Shown: positions 6,488 through 12,751, counted from the first letter of the stretch. The stretch: DNA of 12,971 bases from Candidatus Microgenomates bacterium (GCA_015486555.1 WFRL01000006.1:1-12971), one strand, 5' to 3'. Translations and numbers: made by a program. Notes: generated from the letters alone by a model not told the origin.

Positions 6488-6607
6488 GTCATCCTGAGGA
6501 GCCATAGCGACGAAGGATCTAGCCGAAGGCGTATGGGTATGATCCCAAATGCGGGTACCAATTCCTGTGCTTGCTCCGCTCGCTAGATCCCGACAAGTCG
6601 GGATGAC
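6488..6607. repeat. Palindromic intergenic element, copy 4
   Basis: Begins GTCATCCTGAGGAGCCATAG then CGACGAAGGATCTAGC, and ends GCTAGATCCCGACAAGTCGG and GATGAC. The flanking bases CGC and GCG extend the inverted ends to 9 bp (CGCGTCATC/GATGACGCG). The left arm matches the left arm at 9953 nearly base for base. It lies about 90 nt upstream of the thrS leader promoter. Confidence 0.75.
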
Positions 6608-6698
6608 GCGGGGAGAGGAAGGTACAACCTCGTCTTGAGTTATTCCAACAGACCGGGATAACTTTTTAATTAGATTTCCAACTAGGGAAGGCTCATTT

Positions 6699-6727
6699 TT
6701 GACAAAAGAAGAAGTTACCAGTAAAAT
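6699..6727 (+). promoter_or_regulatory. Near-consensus sigma-70 promoter of the thrS operon
   Basis: TTGACA (6699-6704) is a perfect -35 box, the spacer is exactly 17 nt, and TAAAAT (6722-6727) matches five of six -10 bases. Transcription should start 7-9 nt downstream, at 6734-6736, which is at or just before the ATG of the threonine leader peptide. It is the strongest promoter in the window and its output is then gated by the attenuator. Confidence 0.88.
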
Positions 6728-6735
6728 AAGAACCA

Positions 6736-6783
6736 ATGATTGAGTTAATTACTACCACTACTAAATTAGTAACTACTCCTTAA
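6736..6783 (+). CDS. Threonine-rich leader peptide, 15 aa, upstream of thrS
   Basis: ATG opens MIELITTTTKLVTTP and ends at TAA. Six of 15 codons are Thr (ACT ACC ACT ACT at 6751-6762, ACT ACT at 6772-6777), and the Thr run lies in RNA arm 1 of the attenuator. By analogy with thrL and trpL, the peptide itself is probably unimportant; its translation measures charged tRNA-Thr. The ribosome would stall in the run when Thr-tRNA is scarce, and otherwise reach the stop, 2 nt before arm 2. There is no Shine-Dalgarno sequence; the promoter spacing predicts a leaderless or one-to-two-nt-leader start. The frame is too short to be significant as an ORF alone; the evidence is the Thr cluster together with its position between a near-consensus promoter and a terminator. 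Confidence 0.85.
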   Translation: MIELITTTTKLVTTP

Positions 6784-6818
6784 AGGGGGGTAGGGTAGTG
6801 GTAAGACACCCTCCCTCT
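6753..6818 (+). promoter_or_regulatory. Attenuator arms 1-3: anti-antiterminator and antiterminator of thrS
   Basis: Arm 1 (6753-6762, the Thr codons) is complementary to arm 2 (6794-6803): ACCACUAC pairs perfectly with GUAGUGGU, plus a U-A and a U-G at the ends. Arm 2 can instead pair with arm 3: 6792-6796 (AGGGU) with 6808-6812 (ACCCU), a bulged U at 6791, then 6785-6790 with 6813-6818 including two G-U pairs. The two pairings exclude each other, and arm 2-3 consumes the bases needed by the terminator. Ribosome stalling on the Thr run would hide arm 1 and favour 2-3 (read-through); a ribosome at the stop codon would cover the 5' part of arm 2 and release arm 3 (termination). Pairings were found by eye; no energies were computed. 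Confidence 0.82.
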
Positions 6819-6833
6819 AGGGGAGGTTTTTTT
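6808..6833 (+). terminator. Attenuator terminator (arms 3-4) before thrS
   Basis: CCTCCC (6810-6815) pairs with GGGAGG (6821-6826) around a 5-nt loop, followed at once by seven Ts (6827-6833). This is a textbook intrinsic terminator placed between a strong promoter and thrS, so most transcripts should end here unless the antiterminator forms. Confidence 0.88.
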
Positions 6834-6851
6834 ATGCTAAAAAATGACTGA
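6819..6851 (+). promoter_or_regulatory. Ribosome site within the terminator, plus a 5-codon ORF across the thrS start
   Basis: AGGGGAGG (6819-6826), the 3' arm of the terminator, is also the only Shine-Dalgarno-like sequence before thrS. It lies 7 nt from ATG 6834, which starts a tiny frame (MLKND, TGA at 6849-6851), and 17 nt from the thrS ATG at 6844. The TGA overlaps the second and third codons of thrS. Terminator folding would thus also hide the ribosome site. Whether the tiny frame is translated and feeds re-initiation at thrS is inference. Confidence 0.5.
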
Positions 6852-8592
6852 ACTAGAAAAACTTCGCCATTCTTGTGCCCACCTGCTGGCGGCGGCAGTG
6901 GTTTCTCTTTGGCCCGAGGCTAAACCAACCATTGGGCCACCTATTGAGAATGGTTTTTATTACGATTTTGACCTCCCTCACCCCATCTCTCAAGATGACC
7001 TTAAAAGAATTGAGAAAAAGATGAGAGAAATTGTTAAAAATTGGGTAGAGTTCAAACGAGAAGAACTTAGTTATCCTCAAGCCAAAAAACTCTTCAAGAA
7101 TAATCCCTACAAATTAGAGCTAATTGAGGAACTCAAGGCCGAAAAAGCCCCCATAACCATCTACCGTTCGGGTAACTTCGTTGACCTTTGCCGAGGACCT
7201 CACGTCGATGAACCCAACAAAAAATTAAAGCATTTCAAACTTCTATCAATTGCTGGAGCTTACTGGCGAGGAGATGAAAAAAAGAAGATGCTCAGCCGTA
7301 TCTACGGAACCTGTTTTCCAACTGAGGAGGAACTAAACAACTACCTTAATCAGTTAGAAGAGGCTAAAAAACGAGACCATAAGAAACTGGGCCCCCAATT
7401 AGATCTTTTCTTTTTTTCTCCTCTTGTCGGGCCTGGTTTACCTCTCTGGACACCCAAGGGGACGATTTTAAGAAACCTTTTGGACAATTATGTTTGGCAA
7501 CTTCGAAAGGAGAGAGGTTACACAAAGGTGACTATTCCCTATCTGACTAAAAAGAGGCTCTATGAAACTAGCGGCCACTGGCAGAAATTTGCTGATGAGC
7601 TTTTCAAAATCAAAAGCCGCGAAGGACATCTCTTTGCCCTGAAACCAATGAACTGTCCTCATCACACCCAGATCTATGCTCACAAACAACGAAGTTACCG
7701 AGAACTTCCTCAACGCTATGCCGAGACAACCCAAGTTTATCGGGATGAGCAAACCGGAGAATTAGGCGGTCTAACCCGTGTTCGTTCTATCACTCAAGAT
7801 GATTCTCATGTTTTCTGTCGTTATAACCAAGTTAAGGAGGAATTCCTTAGTATCTGGCGGATGGTTAATATCTTCTATAAAACCTTCGGTTTTAAACCTA
7901 AACTCCGCCTTTCTTTCCATGACCCAGATCATCTCGAAAATTATCTTGGTACTTCCGAAATTTGGGAAAAAGCTGAAAATGATATTCAGGAAATAGCTAA
8001 GAACCAGAAAAATAGTTTCATTATTGCCAAAGGTGAAGCCGCCTTCTATGGCCCAAAAGTTGATTTCATTGTTACTGACTCACTCGGTCGCCAATGGCAG
8101 GTAGCCACCATCCAGCTAGATATTAATATGCCAGAGCGATTTAATCTCTCCTGCATCAACGAGAAGGGCGAGAAAGAACGGATTGTTATGATTCACGCAG
8201 CTATTATGGGGGCAATAGAACGTTTTATCGGGATTTTAATCGAACATTTTGCTGGCGCTTTCCCCACTTGGCTTGCTCCAGAACAAGTTTGGGTCCTACC
8301 CATTAGCGAGAAGCAAAACAAATATGCCCAAGAAGTTCATCTCAAATTAAAGGAAAGTGGTTTTCGGTCTACTCTTGTCCAAGAAGGATCCCTTAGCCGC
8401 CGTTTACGCTTGTTCCAAAAAATGAAGGTTCCTTATGCTATAATATTAGGAGAAAAAGAAATGATCAATAACTCAATTAGTTTACGAGATCGCCAAGGAA
8501 AACAACTCCATCAATTAAACCTTGACCAATTAATTAAAGACCTAAGGAATGAAGTCCAGTCCAAATCACTTAAACTTGAGCTAACTGAATGA
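6844..8592 (+). CDS. thrS: Threonyl-tRNA synthetase lacking the TGS domain
   Basis: Charges tRNA-Thr with threonine. The editing domain is intact: HSCAH (H9, H13) and CRGPH (C116, H120) are the residues that clear Ser-tRNA-Thr, followed by HFKLLSIAGAYWRGD. The class II core has motif 2 (YRDEQTGELGGLTRVRS) and the zinc ligands C271 (MNCPHH), H322 (DDSHVF) and H451 (MIHAA). The anticodon-binding domain follows FPTWLAPEQV. The 582 aa are about 60 short of E. coli ThrRS (642 aa), because the N-terminal TGS domain is missing. A TAA two codons before the ATG rules out an upstream extension in this frame. Expression is gated by the Thr-codon attenuator. The stop overlaps infC by 4 nt (ATGA). Confidence 0.97.
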   Translation: MTELEKLRHSCAHLLAAAVVSLWPEAKPTIGPPIENGFYYDFDLPHPISQDDLKRIEKKMREIVKNWVEFKREELSYPQAKKLFKNNPYKLELIEELKAEKAPITIYRSGNFVDLCRGPHVDEPNKKLKHFKLLSIAGAYWRGDEKKKMLSRIYGTCFPTEEELNNYLNQLEEAKKRDHKKLGPQLDLFFFSPLVGPGLPLWTPKGTILRNLLDNYVWQLRKERGYTKVTIPYLTKKRLYETSGHWQKFADELFKIKSREGHLFALKPMNCPHHTQIYAHKQRSYRELPQRYAETTQVYRDEQTGELGGLTRVRSITQDDSHVFCRYNQVKEEFLSIWRMVNIFYKTFGFKPKLRLSFHDPDHLENYLGTSEIWEKAENDIQEIAKNQKNSFIIAKGEAAFYGPKVDFIVTDSLGRQWQVATIQLDINMPERFNLSCINEKGEKERIVMIHAAIMGAIERFIGILIEHFAGAFPTWLAPEQVWVLPISEKQNKYAQEVHLKLKESGFRSTLVQEGSLSRRLRLFQKMKVPYAIILGEKEMINNSISLRDRQGKQLHQLNLDQLIKDLRNEVQSKSLKLELTE

Positions 8593-9098
8593 AGAAACTG
8601 AGTTACCGCATTAATCATCAAATCCGGGCTTCTCAAGTCAGGTTAATCGATGCTGGTGGAAAACAGATAGGTATCTTTCCTCTCAATGAAGCTCTCAAAA
8701 AGGCTCACCAAGCTGATCTGGATCTAGTAGAGATAGCTCCCAAAGCTAATCCCCCAGTAGTCAAGCTAATCGATTATGCTAAGTTCAAGTATTTAGAGGA
8801 AAAGAAACAAAAGAAAGAAAAACAAAAAACTAAGGCCTTAAAGGAACTTCGCTTAACCCCTTTTATTGGGGAAAATGACCTTAATCGACTAATTCAAAAA
8901 GCGGCTGATTTCCTTAAACAAGGACATAAAGTTAAAGTTGTGGTAAAATTTACAGGTCGGACCTTAAATTATCAAGATTTCGGCCGACAAGCATTAGACA
9001 AAGTTATCAACCAACTAGGAGAGACTGCTTTCGTTGAGCAACCTCCTAAAATGGTTGGTAGACGGCTAATAGTTACTTTAGGAGTAAAGAAAAAATGA
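8589..9098 (+). CDS. infC: Translation initiation factor IF-3
   Basis: IF-3 binds the 30S subunit, prevents premature 50S joining and checks the start codon. The N-domain (INHQIRASQVRLIDAGGKQI, LDLVEIAPKANPPVVKLIDY) leads into a Lys-rich linker helix (KFKYLEEKKQKKEKQKTKAL, about 75-94), then the C-domain (ELRLTPFIGENDL ... VVVKFTGRTLNYQDFG). At 169 aa it is a normal, slightly short IF-3. Unlike the AUU start used for autoregulation in E. coli, the start is ATG, within the ATGA overlap with thrS. Initiation is therefore probably by coupling rather than by start-codon discrimination. Confidence 0.97.
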   Translation: MKKLSYRINHQIRASQVRLIDAGGKQIGIFPLNEALKKAHQADLDLVEIAPKANPPVVKLIDYAKFKYLEEKKQKKEKQKTKALKELRLTPFIGENDLNRLIQKAADFLKQGHKVKVVVKFTGRTLNYQDFGRQALDKVINQLGETAFVEQPPKMVGRRLIVTLGVKKK

Positions 9099-9304
9099 GA
9101 AAACCGCTAAAAACAAAGTTAAAAAGGCGGAAGTCTTTTTTGAAGCGCTTTAAGATAAGCGTTAATAAAAAAGTCCTTCATCGAGTGGCTTTTGGTAATC
9201 ACCTCCGGCGAAAGAAAAGCAAGGCTCAGCGGAGAAACTACCGCCGGTTGACCGCTCTAAAGGGAATCTGGGCTAAAAAGGTACTTAAGTTTATGGGGGT
9301 CTAA
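9095..9304 (+). CDS. rpmI: 50S ribosomal protein L35
   Basis: A 69-aa, extremely basic protein of the large subunit. KPLKTKLKRRKSFLKRFKIS resembles the opening of L35 (KTHSGAKKRFK), and HLRRKKSKAQRRNYRRL the basic centre, though the central motif is less standard than usual. Identity is secured by its position between infC and rplT. Its ATG overlaps the infC TGA (ATGA), and its TAA directly abuts the rplT ATG. Confidence 0.9.
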   Translation: MRKPLKTKLKRRKSFLKRFKISVNKKVLHRVAFGNHLRRKKSKAQRRNYRRLTALKGIWAKKVLKFMGV

Positions 9305-9658
9305 ATGACACGCGTAAAAACAGGAACTACTCGTCGAGCAAGGCATAAGAAAATCCTCAAAATGGCCAAGGGGTATCAAATGTCTCGTCGGCGGCGGTAT
9401 CGGGTAGCTCATGAAACTGTTTTGCACTCTGGCCAATATGCTTTTATGGGGAGAAAACTCCGTAAACGTGACTTTCGCCGCTTATGGATTACTCGTCTGA
9501 ACATTGCCCTCCGCCAGCTGGGAAGCAAATACTCTCAATTCATCCATCAACTAAAAGAAAAGAAAATAAACCTTAATCGGAAAACTCTTTCCGAGATGGC
9601 TGTTAACCAGCCAGGCCATTTCAAATCTCTTGTCAAGTCAGTAATTGGAACTAGGTAA
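9305..9658 (+). CDS. rplT: 50S ribosomal protein L20
   Basis: L20 is a primary-binding protein essential for early 50S assembly. The basic N-terminal extension (RRARHKKILKMAKGYQMSRR), then RVAHETVLHSGQYAFMGRKL and RKRDFRRLWITRLNIALRQL, match the family throughout; 117 aa is the normal length. In many bacteria L20 represses its own operon by binding an mRNA site near rpmI; here the genes abut with no room for a leader between infC, rpmI and rplT, so a site, if any, would have to lie inside coding sequence. Last gene of the thrS operon. Confidence 0.97.
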   Translation: MTRVKTGTTRRARHKKILKMAKGYQMSRRRRYRVAHETVLHSGQYAFMGRKLRKRDFRRLWITRLNIALRQLGSKYSQFIHQLKEKKINLNRKTLSEMAVNQPGHFKSLVKSVIGTR

Positions 9659-9790
9659 TCGGAACTTAGAACTTGGAGCTTAGAACTCAGTAAGAAATGA
9701 CCAATTATCAATGATCAATTTTCAAATAAACAGAACTCGGAACTCGGAGCTTAGAACTTAGAAAGAAAGCACCAAATCACAAATTCCAAG
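9659..9790 (+). repeat. Heptanucleotide-period repeat, two blocks after rplT
   Basis: Block one (9659-9727) reads TCGGAAC TTAGAAC TTGGAGC TTAGAAC and continues with the same AT-rich tail as the copy at 6211-6279. Block two begins GAACTCG GAACTCG GAGCTTA GAACTTA at 9733. It starts on the first base after the rplT stop codon. No gene is present. Confidence 0.65.
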
Positions 9791-9825
9791 GAGACAAAGA
9801 AGGATAAATCCTAAATTCTAAATCC

Positions 9826-9856
9826 TTCCGCCACGGCGGATCCGCCTTGGGCGGAA
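9826..9856. repeat. Double GC-rich palindrome (TCCGCC/GGCGGA)
   Basis: TCCGCC-AC-GGCGGA is followed directly by TCCGCC-TTGG-GCGGA. The outer arms TTCCGCC and GGCGGAA can also pair across the whole unit, so one or two hairpins may form. No T-run follows immediately. Confidence 0.6.
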
Positions 9857-9866
9857 AGCTCCAAAC

Positions 9867-9894
9867 AAACCTGCCTGCCGGCAGGCAGGTTTTT
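9867..9894. terminator. Intrinsic terminator of the thrS-infC-rpmI-rplT operon
   Basis: A perfect palindrome, AACCTGCCTGCC followed by GGCAGGCAGGTT, folds into an 11-bp stem with a CCGG loop and is followed by Ts through 9894. It is the first good terminator after rplT, about 210 nt downstream. A short A-run on the other side gives it some capacity in the reverse direction. Confidence 0.8.
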
Positions 9895-9952
9895 ATTCAA
9901 AACAAATTTTAAAATCTTAATTTTAATTATGGGAAAATACCTACTTGACCGC

Positions 9953-10135
9953 GTCATTCTGAGGAGTTATAGCGACGAAGAATCTAGCGAAGCGCAAAGA
10001 AATAGGCACCCAAGTTTTTTAATCTTCTATCCACTCAGGACTGACTGGATTTTCTTCCTCTTACTAACTAAGTTCTAAGTTCTGATTCCTGCGCTCGCTC
10101 CGCTTGCTAGATTCTTCACATTCGTTCAGAATGAC
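9953..10135. repeat. Palindromic intergenic element, copy 5 (longest)
   Basis: Begins GTCATTCTGAGGAGTTATAG then CGACGAAGAATCTAGCGAAG, and ends CTAGATTCTTCACATTCG plus TTCAGAATGAC. The terminal 10 bp (GTCATTCTGA/TCAGAATGAC) are perfect inverted repeats. At 183 bp it is longer than other copies because the centre contains extra sequence, including a heptamer-repeat fragment (CTAAGTTCTAAGTTCT), so one repeat family is nested in another. CCGGAGAGAAGG follows it. Confidence 0.8.
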
Positions 10136-10225
10136 CCGGAGAGAAGGGTACCCCATATACTAAGAACATACTGCATCGTTTTCTAGTTAGGTTTTAAACT
10201 AGTTAAAAACAAAGGAGGTAAGAAA

Positions 10226-10461
10226 ACGCCCAGCAATCATAAAAGACACTACCCACCCATTCCGGCCAAGATCAGAAATGAGATCCTAGCCAAGGTAAGT
10301 TAACAGCTGCTATCTATGGTTACATTAACTACTACAACAATGATAGAATCCAACTCAAGCTAAAGATGACTCCAACCCAATACCAATCTTACCTAATCAA
10401 AACCAGGTCCAGATCAAACTCAAAAACGATGCACAACGTTCTTGAAAAAAGGGGTACTTGA
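10226..10461 (+). pseudogene. Decayed IS3/IS150-type transposase (ends joined by deletion)
   Basis: An N-terminal fragment reads PSNHKRHYPPIPAKIRNEIL followed by AKVS and a stop, like the start of IS3-type transposases before their helix-turn-helix. Its expected ATG is ACG (10226-10228), 7 nt after a full AAGGAGG site (10212-10218), so the start codon is lost. About 20 nt later, in another frame, AAIYGYINYYNNDRIQLKLK and MTPTQYQSY match the C-terminal end of IS3/IS150 integrases (the YYNN-RIQ-KLK pattern), ending at TGA 10459-10461. The DDE catalytic core, several hundred codons, is absent. ATCGTTT at 10175 and AAACGAT at 10484 might be traces of terminal repeats, but 7 bp is weak. Not functional. 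Confidence 0.7.
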
Positions 10462-10610
10462 CAAGCTAAAAAAGGAAGGTATGAAACGATCCGATATATA
10501 TTAAAGAAAAGAGAATAAAGACTAAGGCATAAACTCCAACTATTCGCCCCATTGACTTCATATAATTATTCTAACCGCTAGGAGAGTTATTTCCAAGTTA
10601 TAAGTTACTC
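10462..10610 (+). other. AT-rich spacer with no recognised feature
   Basis: Between the transposase remnant and the promoter of the membrane protein I see no ORF, strong hairpin or repeat. TTGACT at 10552 looks like a -35 box but has no -10 at proper spacing. It may be residual IS flank. Confidence 0.4.
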
Positions 10611-10619
10611 TGCTATACT
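10611..10619 (+). promoter_or_regulatory. Extended -10 promoter for the membrane protein gene
   Basis: TGCTATACT is an extended -10 element (TG-N-TATACT, five of six). The -35 region, TTCCAA at 10591, is poor. The start would be near 10626, giving a 5' UTR of about 95 nt, the longest on a protein-coding gene here. In that UTR AGGAGC (10652-10657) can pair with GCTCCT (10703-10708), and no clear Shine-Dalgarno sequence precedes the ATG. Confidence 0.5.
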
Positions 10620-10720
10620 TTTAACATAGTAATCAACAAATATTCAAACTGAGGAGCTAGGGAAGTAGATAGTTATCTATTACCAGTGGATAATAAAGAA
10701 TGGCTCCTTAAGAGAAAAAA

Positions 10721-12664
10721 ATGCTTTTTATTATTTTAATCACTATCTTACCTACCATTCTTATTTACCTGTTTTTTGATAAACTGATAAAAAGTTTCTA
10801 TTTAAAGCTATCCTTTTCCTGGTTTGGAGGACAGTATATTCTGGCAATTTACACCTTTGTAATAGCTGTAACACTCAGCCTCTTTGGATTAAACAACCTT
10901 CTTCAAAAAGCATTAACCGTCTCTTTTATCTCTATAGCTATTGTCTCTTTTATTCTCTATAGACAAATCTTCACAATTGTCAACTCCGCCCTTAGGGAGA
11001 TAAAACTAAATCCAAAAACGTTATTTAAAATTGGTTTCTTGGCTTTAATTTTCTTGTTCTCTTTTTACTTTTACAAACCCCATCTCGTACTCCGGGGAGG
11101 GAGCATCTATACAAGCCCGGTTTATTGGGACTTTAAGTGGCACGCTCCTTTAATTCAAAACTTCGTCTACGGTGATAATTTTCCTCCCCAAAATGAATCC
11201 TTTGCAGGTGTAGCTGCTACTTACCATTTCTTTTGGGGATTCTTAACAGCCATCTACGCCTCCAAAGTAGGTTTAATATCAGCTATTAACTATATAAGCA
11301 TCCTCAGTCTATTTTTCCTACTTACCACTATAGTGGGCTTCGGTGAAGAAGTATTCAAATCCTTCTGGACAGGCATTTTAGCAGCACTCTTAACAATAAC
11401 CTCATCAAGTCTGCATTTTGTTCCTTACTTCAAAAACGCCTTAAACCAAAGAGAACCATTCCCCCATATAATTAAATCTCTTCTTTTTAATACCTCTCAT
11501 CCCTTTTTCTTTTCATTTGTTCCCGGAAATCCATATGGGTATAACGGGACTATGTTTAATATGTTTTATTTTTTAGCAGAGCGGCAGATAGTTATCGGGG
11601 TTATTTTCTTAATTTTCTTTGCCTGGGTTATCTATAAAAAAGACAATTTGACAAACACTAATCTTATAATTATGGGGCTTTTAGGAGGAAGTTATTTTTT
11701 GTGGCACCTCTTTATTACAATAATGATCTTCTCTGCTCTTTTATTTCTAGTTATTGTCGATAAAGAGCGGAAAAAAACTCTATCTTTATTAATTCCCTTT
11801 AGCCTGGTTTTTATAATTCACCTTCTTTATTTTAAACACCTAACTAACTCTGGTTGGTTTTATCCGGACGTAAAAAGTTTTCCTAAAATTAATTTTAACT
11901 TTCCAACCATGGGTAAGGAATACCCTTTTTCAATTCTCCATGCTCTAGGCTACTATGTATATGGCTATGGGTTTAAAATAATTCTCTTATTCATAGGACT
12001 ATTTTTTCTAAAGAAGAAAGACACTAAACTCTTCTTAACTCTCTTATCCGTCATAATACCCACCTTTATCCTCATTAATACAGTCCAACTATCTCCATTA
12101 TCTATCTATGATAACCATAAATGGCTAAGACCAATGAATGTTATTATCGATCTTATAGCTTCTTTTGCCCTCTACCAACTCTTCACCAGCAGAAAACTGA
12201 GAATTTTATCATTCATCTTTGGAGTTTTTCTCTTTATTTTATCGACGATGTCCGGTTTCCTAGAATTAATGCCTTTCCTTAATTCTCAGCCAACCAACCT
12301 CTATGCTCGTTATCCTTCTCCACTAATCCTTTCAATAAGAAACACCACTAAACCCCAATCGACTTTTCTTACTCAGTTATACGGAAAAGAGGTTCAACTA
12401 GCAGGGCGAAAACTATTTTTAGGAGACTATGCGGGTCAAGATTTAAGACTTAAAAAGAGACTAAGAGAGGAAATTATCAACCAAATTTATTCCACGACCA
12501 GTTTAAAAACCTTTTGCTCATTGACCCGCCAATACAAAATTGATTATGTTGAGGGGACTCAAACACCCTTAGCCCTCACCCTTTCTTCTGACCCCATCAC
12601 AAAGCAAGAAGATAATCAAATGCCCTTCATAGAAGTAAAGAAAGTTTGTGGAAAATACCCTTAA
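10721..12664 (+). CDS. Large polytopic membrane protein, possible GT-C-type glycosyltransferase
   Basis: A 647-aa protein with roughly 13-14 hydrophobic spans between residues 1 and about 515, then about 130 soluble residues. The first large loop has SPVYWDFKWHAPLIQNF (D137, H141) and continues with GDNFPPQNESFAGVAATYHF. An acidic residue in the first outer loop and a soluble C-terminal domain are features of GT-C lipid-linked sugar transferases. The tail LAGRKLFLGDYAGQDLRLKK then REEIINQIYS and TRQYKIDYVEG resembles the C-terminal region of such membrane proteins (sugar-transferase or YfhO/PMT-like). The specific family, donor and acceptor cannot be told. It is very Phe/Leu/Ile-rich and AT-rich. 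The gene stands alone, behind a promoter next to a transposase remnant. Confidence 0.8.
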   Translation: MLFIILITILPTILIYLFFDKLIKSFYLKLSFSWFGGQYILAIYTFVIAVTLSLFGLNNLLQKALTVSFISIAIVSFILYRQIFTIVNSALREIKLNPKTLFKIGFLALIFLFSFYFYKPHLVLRGGSIYTSPVYWDFKWHAPLIQNFVYGDNFPPQNESFAGVAATYHFFWGFLTAIYASKVGLISAINYISILSLFFLLTTIVGFGEEVFKSFWTGILAALLTITSSSLHFVPYFKNALNQREPFPHIIKSLLFNTSHPFFFSFVPGNPYGYNGTMFNMFYFLAERQIVIGVIFLIFFAWVIYKKDNLTNTNLIIMGLLGGSYFLWHLFITIMIFSALLFLVIVDKERKKTLSLLIPFSLVFIIHLLYFKHLTNSGWFYPDVKSFPKINFNFPTMGKEYPFSILHALGYYVYGYGFKIILLFIGLFFLKKKDTKLFLTLLSVIIPTFILINTVQLSPLSIYDNHKWLRPMNVIIDLIASFALYQLFTSRKLRILSFIFGVFLFILSTMSGFLELMPFLNSQPTNLYARYPSPLILSIRNTTKPQSTFLTQLYGKEVQLAGRKLFLGDYAGQDLRLKKRLREEIINQIYSTTSLKTFCSLTRQYKIDYVEGTQTPLALTLSSDPITKQEDNQMPFIEVKKVCGKYP

Positions 12665-12668
12665 AGAA

Positions 12669-12751
12669 ATAATCACAAGCCGGGCTTGTAACACCCGACT
12701 TGCACATAAACCTCATATAATTACGAGCCCGGCTCGGAAAACCCGGCTCGT
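12669..12751. repeat. Hairpin repeat family, copies 1 and 2 (28-nt units)
   Basis: Two units (12669-12696 and 12717-12744) share ATAATYAC, a 7-bp inverted pair (ACAAGCC/GGCTTGT or ACGAGCC/GGCTCGG), then AAMACCC. The units differ at paired positions in a compensating way (A-T in one, G-C in the other). After each ACCC comes a third arm (GACTTG, GGCTCG) that could pair with the first arm instead. Only short T/A stretches follow, so they are not convincing terminators, although they lie just after the membrane protein stop. Confidence 0.65.

Noticed and set aside
6446..6736. 96-aa minus-strand ORF before thrS
   Set aside because: Largely encoded by repeat copies 3 and 4 and antisense to the thrS promoter.
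6790..6810. tRNA D-arm-like sequence (TAGGGTAGTGGTAAGACACC), possible tRNA-Thr mimic
   Set aside because: The D-loop resembles AGTGGTA, but the D-stem does not pair and there is no anticodon or T-arm. The bases are fully explained as attenuator arms 2 and 3.
6736..6843. T-box riboswitch for thrS
   Set aside because: AGGGT occurs, but the conserved T-box sequence (AGGGTGGNACCGCG) and a specifier stem are absent; the leader is too short. The Thr-rich peptide explains the structure better.
7468..7752. Antisense ORF within thrS (with others at 6853-7080 and 7778-7996)
   Set aside because: These are shadows of a gene with clear, complete family motifs.
10552..10580. TTGACT-based promoter upstream of the membrane protein
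   Set aside because: No -10-like hexamer occurs at 16-18 nt; the extended -10 at 10611 is better.
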